From Lachnoclostridium sp. An169 (GTDB lineage Bacteria > Bacillota > Clostridia > Lachnospirales > Lachnospiraceae), in NCBI RefSeq assembly GCF_002160525.1, contig NZ_NFKT01000009.1, forward strand, positions 1 to 64,000: a DNA stretch of 64,000 nucleotides, read 5' to 3'. The notes beneath the pieces were generated by a model, which saw only the letters and a list, made by a program, of their open reading frames with translations, was not told the DNA's origin and searched no databases. Shown here one piece after another: positions 18,534 to 29,500 of this stretch. A program made the position numbers and the translations under genes. Each line of letters begins with the position of its first letter. Within the stretch, counting starts at the first letter, position 1.

Positions 18534-18908
18534 ATGATTATTCGGATCGATATGATGAGCGATACGCCGATCTATGTACAGCTCAGAAATGAGATCGTTA
18601 AAGGGATCGGGAAAGGCGAGCTTGCGGTAGGCGAGAATCTTCCCACAGTGAGGCAGATGGCGGCGGACCTGGGGGTGAATACCATGACGGTCAGCAAGGC
18701 GTATCAGGCGCTGAAGGCGGAGGGATTTATCGAGACGGACAGAAGGCACGGCGCGGTCGTGCGTCCCGTCACGGATACCGGGGGACGTTTCCGTGAGAAG
18801 CTGGAGGATGAACTGGAACTTTTATGCGCGGAAGCGAAGATAAAAGGTGTGGAGCGGGAGGAGTTTTTAAGGCTCTGCGACGCGGCTTTTGCGGGGATGG
18901 AGGCGTGA
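18534..18908 (+). CDS. GntR family transcriptional regulator, YtrA type
   Basis: A 124-residue DNA-binding repressor. The N-terminal winged helix-turn-helix is typical (SDTPIYVQLRNEIVKGI, LPTVRQMAADLGVNTMTVSK, EGFIETDRRHGAVV) and the C-terminal part is the short YtrA type, without a ligand domain. The start is put at 18534 because AAGGAGGG lies just before an earlier ATG at 18528. It is four bases from the membrane-protein gene that follows and is probably its repressor, as YtrA-type regulators usually control an adjacent membrane-protein gene. Confidence 0.92.
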   Translation: MIIRIDMMSDTPIYVQLRNEIVKGIGKGELAVGENLPTVRQMAADLGVNTMTVSKAYQALKAEGFIETDRRHGAVVRPVTDTGGRFREKLEDELELLCAEAKIKGVEREEFLRLCDAAFAGMEA

Positions 18909-18911
18909 GTT

Positions 18912-20327
18912 ATGGGAACCGTGATTGTGATTTCGCTGATTTTTCTTGTGATGGATGTGATGGTCGTCGGCATCTTTTATGCTGTGTACGGGAGAAAGTG
19001 GAAATATGAAAACGGGATGCTCCTCTGCGTCCATATTCCGGCTTCCGCTGCAGAGGGGGAAGAGATCCGGGGTTTTATGGAAGATCTGAAGAAAAGGACC
19101 CGGAGATTCTATCTCTGGAACGGGATCGCAGGTGTGCTGGTGTGCATTCCCAGTCTCTGGTATATTTCCATATTCATGATCCTCTGGACGGTCTGGCTGC
19201 TTGAGTTCTGTACAGGAGCTATAGGTCTGGTCTGCATCAGCAACCGCAGGCTGTATGAGATGAAGGTGAAAAACGGCTGGATCGGAAGCGGAGGAAGCCG
19301 GATTCTGGCGGTGGATACGAAAGCGGCTGCACTGAGCGGAAAAAAGGGAATCCGGGCCTGGTGGCATATCCTGCCTCTTGGTCTGGTCCTCTCCACGCTT
19401 CTGCTTCCCGGGGTGAGGACATATCTGACATCGGAGGACGGAGGGAGCGGGATTCTGGTCAGCACGCTTCTGATCAGTGTGACACTGATGATCCTGCATA
19501 TCGTACTTGCCCGCACGGGAAACCGGGTGTACAGTGAGGATTCCGAAGTGAACCTGGCGGTGAACTCCCTGGAGAAAAGAACCTGGTCATGGATCATGTT
19601 TCTCAGCAGCCTTGTCAATGCAGCGGCCTATCTTCCGATGGCGCACATGATGTCGGAACAGGGAAGCGTGGGAGGAACCGGTTATGCGCTCTGGGGAGCA
19701 TTCGGATGTCTGTCGGCGGTTATCATTATCGGCGGGCTGCTGTGGCTTGCCCGGAAGAAGAGACAGATCATTTCTGCGGATACACAGCCGGTTTATATCG
19801 ATGATGACGTATACTGGAAAAACGGATGGTACAGCAATCCAAACGACAGGAGACTGCTCGTCCAGGACCGGATCTGTTCGGTGAATTTCAGCTCCAATAT
19901 GGCAAAGCCGGCGGCAAGGATTTTTACCGCGGTTGTCGCTGCGGCGTGTGCGGCTCTGCTTATCTGGATGTGCGTGATGTTTGTAAAGATCGATTTTACG
20001 CCTACAGAGCTCCGCATAACCGATCAGCGGGTGGAGATCACGTCCTCCCTCTGGGATACGACGCTTGAGAGGGATGCGATCGAAAATGTGGAACTGATCG
20101 ATGAACTGCCGGATGACGATTTCCGGCGGACAAACGGTCTGGACGACGGGAGAAATCTGATCGGTCAATTTGAGGGAAAGCAGTCAGGAGAATGCTGGCT
20201 TTATGTCCGGCTTGGAATTGCGCCGATTCTGAAAATTGAAACGGACAATCTGACGGTATTTATCAACAGCAGCACAGAGGGCGAGGTGCAGATGTGGTAT
20301 GAAGAGCTGCATGGCAGGATGGGCTGA
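18912..20327 (+). CDS. Multi-pass membrane protein with DUF5808-like and PH-like domains
   Basis: A 471-residue membrane protein co-transcribed with the YtrA-type regulator. About eight hydrophobic segments cover most of the length. A soluble loop around residues 290-325 (DDVYWKNGWYSNPNDRRLLVQDR) matches the DUF5808 pattern, and after the last membrane segment (about 340-360) a C-terminal domain of some 110 residues looks like a bacterial PH (bPH) fold. Similar gene pairs are common in Firmicutes, where they are thought to answer cell-envelope stress, but no reaction is known. Function is inferred only from context. Confidence 0.75.
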   Translation: MGTVIVISLIFLVMDVMVVGIFYAVYGRKWKYENGMLLCVHIPASAAEGEEIRGFMEDLKKRTRRFYLWNGIAGVLVCIPSLWYISIFMILWTVWLLEFCTGAIGLVCISNRRLYEMKVKNGWIGSGGSRILAVDTKAAALSGKKGIRAWWHILPLGLVLSTLLLPGVRTYLTSEDGGSGILVSTLLISVTLMILHIVLARTGNRVYSEDSEVNLAVNSLEKRTWSWIMFLSSLVNAAAYLPMAHMMSEQGSVGGTGYALWGAFGCLSAVIIIGGLLWLARKKRQIISADTQPVYIDDDVYWKNGWYSNPNDRRLLVQDRICSVNFSSNMAKPAARIFTAVVAAACAALLIWMCVMFVKIDFTPTELRITDQRVEITSSLWDTTLERDAIENVELIDELPDDDFRRTNGLDDGRNLIGQFEGKQSGECWLYVRLGIAPILKIETDNLTVFINSSTEGEVQMWYEELHGRMG

Positions 20328-20395
20328 ATTCCGTAATCTGAAAATTGTTTTTTTGAAGGGTTTTTAGCAGATTTTTTACATGAAAAAAGAACCAG

Positions 20396-20424
20396 TTGTA
20401 AAAACGGATCGATTGGAGTATAAT
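20396..20424 (+). promoter_or_regulatory. 6S RNA promoter
   Basis: TTGTAA (20396-20401), 17 bases, TATAAT (20419-20424). The transcript would begin near 20431, at the first base of the 6S RNA-like sequence. Confidence 0.75.
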
Positions 20425-20430
20425 AGCTTT

Positions 20431-20653
20431 AGGTAAATAACCTGGGATGTGCGACAACCCTGTAATTTTGAACCTACATTATTTTGAAAGGGATTCCTAC
20501 ATTTCTGTAATATGCCAGGCCTCCGATATGCAGTGGACGGCAGAAAAGCAGATGCGGTTGCCCACCTAGCATTGGCTAGGACTCAAAATACAGGACCGGC
20601 ATTTTGGGGGACAACTAAAGATAAAGGCGGTCGTCTTGTACGGCCGCTTTTTC
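20431..20653 (+). ncRNA. ssrS: 6S RNA
   Basis: A promoter, about 190 bases of structured non-coding sequence and a terminator with no open frame. The segment carries the Firmicutes 6S signature: GGGATGTGCGACAACCC near the 5' end, TTTTGAACCTAC at 20467-20478 as in BsrA, the following AAAGGGATTCCTACATTTCTG, and the closing part GGCATTTTGGGGG near the 3' end. 6S RNA mimics an open promoter and binds the sigma-A holoenzyme. The identification rests on recalled similarity to clostridial and Bacillus 6S RNAs. Confidence 0.8.
20624..20653 (+). terminator. Terminator of the 6S RNA
   Basis: GCGGTCGT (20627-20634) pairs with ACGGCCGC (20640-20647) around a five-base loop, with one G-U pair, and is followed by TTTTT. 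Confidence 0.85.
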
Positions 20654-20765
20654 CGTTAAGCATATATATCTGTCAGGTAAATATCCGGTCATGCATATCC
20701 GGAGGCCGCAGGCCTGCGCCCGGCAGGTAACAGAGGCAAACAGGATCGGAGAGGAGAAATCTGCT

Positions 20766-21593
20766 ATGAAGAAGAAAGGGATTGTTTCGGAGATAAGGAA
20801 GGCTGCGGCTGTGATCGGTTCGCATCATACGGGAGCGTATGCCGCCCAGGCTGCGTATTTCTTTGTGCTGTCTCTGATTCCGATCTTTCTGCTTCTTCTT
20901 ACGATGGTACAGTTTACGCCGGTGACAAGAGATGATGTCCTGAATGCGGTGCTGCAGGTGTTTCCGGATACGGTGACGCCGCTGATCCGCTCCATTGTAA
21001 TTCAGGTGTATGCCCAGAGCGGCACCATCATTCCGGTTACCATCCTTGTGGCTCTGTGGTCTGCGGGGAAGGGCGTGCTCTCCGTGACATCGGGATTAAA
21101 CTGTATCTACGACAATACAGAGACACGAAATTATATTTACCTGCGGATACGTGCAACGATTTATACTGTGATTTTCCTGCTTGCCATCATGCTTTCCCTG
21201 GTGCTCTCCGTATTCGGAAACAGTATCAGCGTAATGCTGTATGAACATGTGCCTTTCCTGAGCAAAGTGGTGGATTTTATTATCCGGATCCGCACGGTGG
21301 TTTCCCTGATCGTGCTGACGTTATTCTGGGATCTGGTGTATAAATTCCTTCCGGACCGCTCCCACCGGGCGAAGACGACGCTGCGCAGACAGCTTCCGGG
21401 AGCGGTGTTTACTGCCTGCGGGTGGCTGCTGATCTCCTTTGTCTTCTCGGTCTATCTGGATATATTTACCGGGTTTTCCAGTATGTACGGGAGTCTTACC
21501 ACCATTGTGCTGGTCATGCTCTGGCTGTACGGCTGTATGTATATTATTCTGCTCGGCGGGGAAGTGAACGCCATGCTGGAAGGATCACTGTAA
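20766..21593 (+). CDS. YihY/BrkB family inner-membrane protein
   Basis: A 275-residue membrane protein with about six transmembrane helices, of the YihY/virulence factor BrkB family (formerly misread as RNase BN). Typical features are HHTGAYAAQAAYFFVLSLIPIFLLLLT near the N-terminus, ALWSAGKGVLSVTSGLN and the C-terminal YGSLTTIVLVMLWLYGCMYIILLGGEVNA. Its molecular role is not established. The start at 20766 follows GGAGAGGAG; an upstream in-frame ATG at 20691 has no site. Its last 50 bases overlap the 3' end of the histidine kinase gene on the other strand. Confidence 0.9.
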   Translation: MKKKGIVSEIRKAAAVIGSHHTGAYAAQAAYFFVLSLIPIFLLLLTMVQFTPVTRDDVLNAVLQVFPDTVTPLIRSIVIQVYAQSGTIIPVTILVALWSAGKGVLSVTSGLNCIYDNTETRNYIYLRIRATIYTVIFLLAIMLSLVLSVFGNSISVMLYEHVPFLSKVVDFIIRIRTVVSLIVLTLFWDLVYKFLPDRSHRAKTTLRRQLPGAVFTACGWLLISFVFSVYLDIFTGFSSMYGSLTTIVLVMLWLYGCMYIILLGGEVNAMLEGSL

Positions 21594-22611
21594 ACGTGCT
21601 GCCTTCGCCGGGAATACTGCGGACTTCCACAGAGCCGCCGTGAAGTTCCGTGATCTTCCGGACAAGGGAAAGGCCGAGCCCGTTTCCCTCAGTGGCGTGG
21701 GAGAGGTCTGCCTGATAGAACCGCTCGAAAATGCGGGCGCATGTGGCTTCGTCCATTCCTGTACCCTGATCCCGGATTTCAAAAAGAAAATGACTGCCGC
21801 AGATTTCCGTGCGGACTGTGATGATACTGTTTTCGGGAGAAAATTTGACCGCGTTATCGATCAGGTTTACCCAGACCTGTTTCAGAAGAGACCGGTTTCC
21901 GGAAAGAGTGGATTCCCTGATATCGAGATCGAAAGTGATATTTTTCTTACTCCATTTCTGTTCCAGCAGCAGGATCGCCTCCCGGATCTGCTCACCCGCC
22001 TGAAAGACGGTTACATCTGTCAGACAGGAGAGACTTTCCACTTTGGAAAGGTTCAGCACATTGGATGAGAGGGCGGTAAGCCGGCTGCATTCTTCAATGA
22101 TGATATCCAGATATTCTTCTCTTTCTTCCCTGCTTAAATTCCCCTTTTTCAACAGTTTCGCAAATCCGAGAATCGAGACCATGGGTGTCCGGAACTCATG
22201 GGAGAAGTTGGCGATAAAGTCGGAGCGCAGAATCTCGATTCCGGCAAGTTCGGCAGTCATCTGGTTGAACGATTCGGACAGTTCCCGAAACTCTCTCGGG
22301 TGCTTCAGATTGATTTTGGTGTTGAATCTGCCTCCCGCCACGTCATGGATTGCCCGGATCAGAGTGTTTACCGGACGAAGCGGTACGCGGCTCAGGACAA
22401 AGGTCAGTACAGTGCCTACACAGATGCTGATCAGCCCGGACTGTATGAGAAAAGGAATCAGCGGCGAATCCGGTTTCCCGACGATAAAGCCGAGTCTGAC
22501 GCCCAGGAGGATGACGGCATTGCTCAGCACCATGGTGAGCAGGAGCAGCAGGAAGACCAGACCGGTTCCTGTCAGCAGAATACGGAAACTGGAACAGGTA
22601 TATTTTTTCAT
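21544..22611 (-). CDS. Sensor histidine kinase
   Basis: Membrane sensor of a two-component system, 355 residues. Two transmembrane helices (about 10-35 and 52-75) enclose a short outside loop of only some 15-20 residues, so the sensor is probably of the intramembrane type. A HAMP domain follows, then the HisKA H-box DFIANFSHEFRTPMVSILGF and the ATPase boxes LIDNAVKFSPENS (N), IRDQGTGMDEATCARIFERFYQ (G1/F) and GNGLGLSLVRKI (G2). The ATG overlaps the stop of the response regulator gene (ATGA). It is convergent with, and overlaps by 50 bases, the BrkB gene. Confidence 0.94.
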   Translation of the reverse strand: MKKYTCSSFRILLTGTGLVFLLLLLTMVLSNAVILLGVRLGFIVGKPDSPLIPFLIQSGLISICVGTVLTFVLSRVPLRPVNTLIRAIHDVAGGRFNTKINLKHPREFRELSESFNQMTAELAGIEILRSDFIANFSHEFRTPMVSILGFAKLLKKGNLSREEREEYLDIIIEECSRLTALSSNVLNLSKVESLSCLTDVTVFQAGEQIREAILLLEQKWSKKNITFDLDIRESTLSGNRSLLKQVWVNLIDNAVKFSPENSIITVRTEICGSHFLFEIRDQGTGMDEATCARIFERFYQADLSHATEGNGLGLSLVRKITELHGGSVEVRSIPGEGSTFTVILPAWRSLPRRAE

Positions 22612-23294
22612 AACTCTGCGCCCTCCCTGATCTGTGCTTTATAGCCGAGGCCGCGGATGGTTATGATGTCGAAATCGGGATTTCCCTCAAAACGTTTCCG
22701 CAGGCGGTTGATATGGACGCTGACTGTGGATTCCAGGGAATCTGAGGACGGCCCCCAGATGTCTTCCAGAAGCTGGATGCGGGTGAAGATTTTATTCGGA
22801 TATGAGAGCAGCTTGTAGAGGAGAAAGAATTCTTTTCGGGGAAGAGTCTGGGACATCCCTCCGCAAAGGACAGTCAGAGAATCATAGAGAAGCCTTGTGG
22901 AGCCGACAGTCAGCTCCCGGTCTGCTGCAATGCGGGCACGCCGGAGCAGGGCGCGGATGCGCAGCAGAAGTTCCTCTTCGTCGGCAGGTTTCGTCATATA
23001 GTCGTCCGTTCCTGCCAGAAAACCATGTTTGATGTTGTCCGGCAGCTGTCTGGCGGAGAGCATGAGAATCGGAAGATCGCACCGGGACTCCCGCAGAAGT
23101 GCGGTGAATTCGTACCCGTCCATTCCCGGCATCATAATATCAAGTACAACAAGGTCAACAGGAATATTTTCCATTATTTCCAGTGCTTCGGAAGCGGAAG
23201 CGGCCGGATGGGGGCAGTAGCCCGCGTCTTTGAGCAGAGCGCAGAGATAGCGCCGGACATGTCTGTCATCGTCTACAATTAAAATCTGAAACAT
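22608..23294 (-). CDS. Response regulator, OmpR/PhoB family
   Basis: Partner of the histidine kinase that follows it. 228 residues: receiver domain with acidic pocket IVDDDRH, phospho-acceptor Asp in DLVVLDIMMPGMDGYEF and Lys in DYMTKPADEEE, then a winged-helix DNA-binding domain ending ESTVSVHINRLRKRFEGNPDFDIITIRGLGYKA. The start at 23294 is set by AGGAGG eight bases before; the longer frame runs into the divergent promoter region. Divergent to the giant protease gene, which is a plausible but untested target. Confidence 0.95.
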   Translation of the reverse strand: MFQILIVDDDRHVRRYLCALLKDAGYCPHPAASASEALEIMENIPVDLVVLDIMMPGMDGYEFTALLRESRCDLPILMLSARQLPDNIKHGFLAGTDDYMTKPADEEELLLRIRALLRRARIAADRELTVGSTRLLYDSLTVLCGGMSQTLPRKEFFLLYKLLSYPNKIFTRIQLLEDIWGPSSDSLESTVSVHINRLRKRFEGNPDFDIITIRGLGYKAQIREGAEL

Positions 23295-23553
23295 CTGAAA
23301 TCCTCCTGAACTGAAAAACTTACTGTTTTGAAAATTGGAAGAAGTATAGCATATAAACGTGAAAATAATGTTTCCTGCCGGGAATTTCACAGATATTTCA
23401 AAAAGACGGAAGAAAAGCCGGGGGATATGCTGCTGCGGCAAAAGAGGAAGCCCCTGCCTTTTTTCCAGTAATCTCATATTGTCCTGTCCGGCATACAGCC
23501 GTTACAATCAGTCTGGTCGGAAAATAAAAAAACTGAAAGGACTGAAACAAAGA
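23295..23553 (+). promoter_or_regulatory. Divergent promoter region and leader of the giant protease gene
   Basis: On the plus strand TTGAAA (23328-23333) and TATAAA (23352-23357) are 18 bases apart, so the transcript would begin near 23364, after the first in-frame ATG of the longest frame (23359), and have a leader of about 190 bases. In this leader GGCA...TGCC with inner paired bases (about 23437-23458) is followed by TTTTTT (23459-23464), a weak terminator-like hairpin before the start codon. I found no known riboswitch. Confidence 0.4.
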
Positions 23554-26500
23554 ATGAAAAGAGTAAGAGCCTCTCTGGCAGCATTGATTACTGTATGTGG
23601 ACTCTTATTAGTCGGAATGAAAGTCGTGACGGCGGATGACAGGGGGCTGGAGATTGCCCTCAGCGACGCATTCGTCCGGGACGGAGATGAAATCGGGCTG
23701 ACGGCAGCCCTTACGGGATACGGCGATCTTGATAAGGGCGTCAATGCAGTTATGGGAACACTGGAGTATGACAGGGATGTTTTCCGGGAAATCGGGGAGC
23801 AGGATTTTGAGACGCTGAATTCCTGGGAAAAGCTTTTTTATAATCCGGAAAGCGGGCGTTTTGTCCTGATTAAAAAGGCTGGAAGCAGGGCGGATGAAGC
23901 GATATTCCGTGTAAAAATGCAGGCGGACGAGCAGATTCCGGCGAGGGAGACATATATTGCGGTGAAAGATATCTCCCTGTCCGAGGGAAAAGAGGATATC
24001 TGGCCGGAGGATATCTCTGAGAAAATACAGTCGATTGCAGCGGCGGACGGCGGAGATACCGGACCGGAAGAACCGGAATCGCCGGAAGAACCGGAGACAC
24101 CGGAGACACCGGAGGAACCGGAATCGCCGGAAGAACCGGAGACACCGGAGGACAACGGAAGCGGCGCGGAGGAGCCGGGAGATGAGGAAGACGGCGGCGT
24201 GGAACCGGAATCGCCGGAAGAGCCGGAATCGCCGGAGAAGCCGGAATTGCCGGAGGAGCCGGAAACACCGGAGACACCGGAAGACACCGGAAGCGGCGCG
24301 GAAGAGCCGGAGAAAGCAGAAGACGGCGGCGCTGTCCGGACAGGAGATGCAGATCACGGTCTCTTCCTGTTTACGGGTGCTGCCCTGGCAGCGGTGCTGG
24401 CTGGGGGATCTGTTCTGTATATCAGGAAAAAGAAGGAGCTGCCCCGTGGAAGAGGGACAAAGATTCTTACCGGACTTGTCATATGCGGAACTGCCGGTGT
24501 ACTTCTTGCAGGGAGCGTCTACGCATTCCCGGGCAGAGGGGATCTGAATGGAGACGGAGTGGTTGATTATACTGATGTGGAGATTCTTGAGAAGCATCTG
24601 GTCGGCCTGGAGCTCCTACCGGAGAAGATGGAAATGTACGCAGACATGAGCTATGACGGTGAGCTGAGTGTTACTGACCTGTCGATTCTGATTCACAGGG
24701 TTGAAAAAACACTGGATTATCAGGCGGAGCTTTCGTCGGTTACGGAGAAATTTTTCTATGAAAAAGGAGAAATAGCGGAACTGAAATTTCATGCTGAGGT
24801 TTCTCACGGAGCTGCGGTTGAGCGCGTAGTGCTTGACGGTGTGGAATATGAGACAGAACAGGAGACTGGCTCTGTCTATACGGTCCGTGTCGAAGCGGGA
24901 GACACCGCCGGAATCCGGGAATACGGGATCTCAGAGATTCTGCTTGACAGCGGTCAGAGCGTAAAGACGGATTACCGGGAGAAAATTGAGGTGCTCAGAT
25001 CCGCTCCGTCCGTGGAAGAATTTCAGGCAGAAGAACTGACGGATTCGGCACAGATGAAGGTTACATTTCGTCTGGCGGATGAGGACGGCGCATTAACATC
25101 TGCGGTGATGGAAGTGTTCCGGGGCGGAGAGGATGCCGGGGACAGCCGGGTGCTGGTGCAGACGGAAGAACTGTCCGGAGGATACAACGAGTTTATTCTC
25201 GATCTGGAGGAAGATACCGCCTATACGCTGCATATCAATGCCGGATATGACCGGGCGTCCGGGAAACTTGAGCCCCCCGGGGATCATACGGGAAGCCTGT
25301 CCCTTGTGAAAGAGATACAGCTGAACCTGGATTACAGGTTTACTTTCGGGGGGCTTGCATCAGCGGCACAGGATGGTACTCCGACGCAGAAGTTCGGGAA
25401 AAATGAACCGATTCTTCTTACATTTGAGAGCACGAATGCCACCGGATTTTCTGTGGAACGGGTGAAGATAAACGGGAAAGAATACCGGGCGGAACAGACG
25501 GAGACGGGCTACCTGGTCACTGCAGACGGATTCCCGGAGGCGGGAGAAAAGAAGATTGCAGTGGAGGAAGTTGTCCTGGAAAACGGAAAAGTCTTTACTC
25601 CTGATTCGGATAATGTAGTGTTTGTGTCCATACAGAAGGAGATGCCCGCCATTACAGGTCTGGCAGCTTTTGAGGAGGCGGAAAAAGGAGAAATTCGCGT
25701 CTCGTTCCGGCTCTATGATCCTGACAGCGCTTTATCCGGGCACAAGATTGTGATCCGGAACGCGGAGGGAAACACGGCAGGAGAACTGGATTTTGGTGCA
25801 GATGACCTGACAAGGGAGGGCATGGAGGGTGAAGCCGGTGCCGGTGCGGCAGAATATGCGTCATCCGGTGCCTTTGACCGGGCAGTCCGGCTGACGGACA
25901 CGGGCCTGACTTCATCCTATACGGTCCAGATCCTCGGGGACTGCGATGTGTCCTATGACGGAACCGGTCTGGAATCCCGGAAAGTACTGGCAGAACTGAG
26001 TATCCGCGCCCTGCCCCGGGCGATTATCGCAGGCGGCAGAAGCGAGAACTATTATGTGGAAAAAGGCGGGAAAACAGGGATTATCTATGAGATTCTGGAC
26101 AATGTGGACGCAGAGATCCGTGCCCTGATAGTAAACAACCGGGAGTTTGCGGCGGAAGATGCCGGAAACGGGGAGTGGAAGGTGACGGCAGATGCGCCGG
26201 AAACAGCGGGAAAGACGGAGTTTGTTCTCTCCCGGATTGTATTTGCGGATGGCACAGAGGCTGCAGTTTTGGCACAGGAGAACAATCCGGAAATCGAGGT
26301 ACTCAAATCTGCGCCGGAGGTTTCCGGGTTTGTCACAGAAGATATTCTTGAGAAAGGACAGGTGAAATTTCAGTTTGCCATAGACGATGCGGATCAGGCG
26401 TTCCGTGAAGGAAAGGCAAGGCTGGTGAGAAAATCGGACGGGATTGTGCTGGAAGAAGAAACGATTGCTGCCGCCGGGGATCAGGAAATCCTGTTTTCCG

Positions 26501-29500
26501 TGGCGGAGCAGACGGAGTATGATTTTCAGGTGATGGCGGACTGGAACCGGTCGGAGGACGGAAGTATAAGCATATCTGAGGACCGGATACTGGAGCGCCC
26601 GGTCTATGTGGTGCGGGATTACGGACTTCAGATCTCCGATCTTACGACTCTGGGGGAAGATGGAACGGAGCAGATCTATTTTGAGCCGGGAAGTGCGGTG
26701 CGAATCCGCTTCCATGCCCGCACGGCTACCTCTCTTGCGGTGGAATCCGTGCAGGTGGGAGAAGCGGTGTACAATCTTGCAGAAGCGGGGGAAAATCTTT
26801 ATGAATTTACCGTGGAAGGTGGAAAAAATGCAGGAATAAAGGAAATTGTCCTGGAGCGCGTGAGTCTGGAAAACGGAAAAGAGCTGGAGACAGGAAAGAC
26901 AGGCAGCGCAAACCCGGGAGATGCAGGAGGAAAACCGGCGGTTCGTTTCGAAGTGCTCAAAGAGGTTCCGGAAGTGAGAAACCTCACGTGGGAGAAGACT
27001 GCGGATGACAGGCTGAAGATCCGGATCGAACTGACAGACCGGGACGGTGCAGTGGAGAATGCCCGGGCGGAGCTCGCGGAAAAAGACGGGAGAGTTCTTC
27101 TTACGGAAGACATATCTGCAGGGGAAAACGAACTTTCGGCGGCACTTACGGTAAAGGAAGATTATACTGTGAAAGTGACAGCGGACTATGACCGGGACAG
27201 CAATGTTCTGGATGACCAGTCCAATGTATACCGCGATATCCTGCTTTATTCTTCCGATCTTGCAGCGTCAAGGGATGCCCTGGAACTGAAAGATGTGACA
27301 GAGACAGAACTGTATTATTCAGGCGGTGCGGGAAACAGGACAAAGATTGAGGTTCTCGATGTCACCGGCGGACTTCCGGATGACCCGGAGAATTATTATG
27401 CGGTAATCAGGATGAAGAACCTGCCCGATTTCTATGCAGGTATCCGCGAATTCCGCCGGGAGAACGGCAGCCGCGCAGATGGCAGCGCCGGGCGAAACAG
27501 TAACGCCGGAGCGGACAGCGGCAGGGTTTACGCGGTACTTGACCAGGAAAATATGGTGCTCTACGGGGAGGACGGCACCCGATCTCAGGAGTATGCATTC
27601 CCTGTGGCTTACCGGGACGGACAGGGAGAGTATCCGCTGATCAAAAGTGCGGAAGATCTCTTCCGGCAGATGGCGGATAACCCGAAAGGAAAGTTTGAAC
27701 TCAGTGAGGATCTGGATGCTTCCGGGCTGTCTGACAGCGCGGCGGCAGTGGCAGGGACATTTACGGGGGAACTTGACGGAAACGGATACCGGATCCGGAA
27801 TCTTCCCACCTCCATATTTGCGACGTTAAGCGGAGCGCATATTCACGATCTTGTAATTGAAAACGCGCAGATTACGGCGCAGAGGAGCGGGATCCTTGCG
27901 AATGTGATCCAGAACCGGACGGTCGTGGATCGGGTGTTTATCATAGATTCCACAGTGTCGAACAGTGTGGATGAACTCGGTACATTTGCAGGAAAACTGT
28001 TGAATTCCACGATCCGTGAGAGTGCCGCGTCGGATGTGTCTGTCAAGGGGCTGGTGGCGGTCGGCGGATTAGTCGGAAGGACGGAATCCGGCGCCCTGAT
28101 CGAGAACTGTTATGTGACGGGAAAAGTGCAGGGTACCTACGACCATCCGTCCCTCGGGGCGAGAGTGGGAGGCGCAGTGGGATGGCACGGCGGGGGAACC
28201 ATCAGTCGGTGCTATACGCAGGCGCAGATCATCGCTCCTGCACGGAAAGGAAACGGAGGTATTATCGGAGGTCCGAATACGGGCAGCCCGTCCATTGAGT
28301 ACACGCTGAGCATGAGCAGCGGGGCCGGATACCGGATCGCGGGATTTGACGTTCTTGACGGCGTGAAGGAAGTATACGAGTATTCCGGCTCGGAGAGTGT
28401 AACCAGTATTACAGACAACAGCCGGGATAATGTGAAGGAGACGGACCGGATTTATGAAAGCGGTTTTTATGAGGAGATACTGGGATTTGACGGGGATATC
28501 TGGGATCTTGACCTTGCGGATCATGGAAAGAGACCGAATCTGAAGAATGCCCCGGTAGATGAAAACAAATATAATATTCCGGATTACAGTGCCCTGCGCA
28601 GAAAAGCCGGGTACCGTGCGGAGCGGGAGAAGATCTATGCCAATATGGCGAGACTGATGCCTTTTTCCGATTCACAGATGTGGATCGAGTACGGAAACAT
28701 GATCTCCGATACGGATCCGCTGGCAGCGGGAACCGTACAGTACGTTCTGCCTCTGGATGAGAACGGGGCCCTGGTAGCCGGCATAGAAAAGAGTGCGCCC
28801 GGGCAGGTGAAAAAGATCCGGGTTGTCTTCAGCGACGAGGCTGTGAAGGAGTATGGTGTGGCTTATCGGAAGTTTTTGGGCGGAGTTGCCGCAGTGTACG
28901 GAATAGAAGGAAGTGAGCTGCCTTACCAGTTCCATCGTTTTGCAGTGGAGACGGACAGTGAAATGCTCCGGGAGATTGCAGAAAGGGCAGCGGGACTGGA
29001 TTACCGGACGGACCTTGCCGCGCTGACGCCGGAGGATGAGAGCAGACTGTACGCTGACTATTACAGTGAAAATGTAAGCGCCAGGCTGCAGGAGATTATC
29101 AGGAATCTGGCAGTTTCCCAGGCGGACTATCCGTTTTACTCCGGCTCGGAGGCCGTGCGCGCACTGGCAGAAGAGCGTATAAAAGATGAGGAGAGGCTGA
29201 AGAAGCTGCTCTATGCATACAACTATTACGACAAATGGTACCGGATTGATTACAGCGGGGTGGATTTGAGCAGTCTGATGTTTTTCAGCGGGGAACTTCT
29301 CGCCGGGGACATGACGGCCGCGAATCTGACGGATCAGCTGTTTGCGGCGCCGCAGGCACAGAGAGACACCGGACAGACGGTAACCTTTTACAATAATGTA
29401 CTCAAAGACTATACCGGTCAGGAAATCATGGATTTCCTGGAAGAACTCTCGGAGCGGATTGCCGGGTATGACGACCCGAATGAATGGTTCCGGAAAGGCT

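Noticed and set aside
23359-23553. N-terminal extension of the giant protease from ATG 23359
   Set aside because: It lies before the likely transcript start and before a classical signal peptide; its codons look non-coding.
23360-23553. Cyclic-di-GMP riboswitch in the protease leader
   Set aside because: Only a GACGnAA-like piece was found; the other conserved parts of the aptamer are missing.
23608-24597. Long minus-strand frames opposite the cohesin/PE-linker part of the protease
   Set aside because: They arise from the biased CCGGAA/GAACCG repeat; low-complexity products and no start signals.
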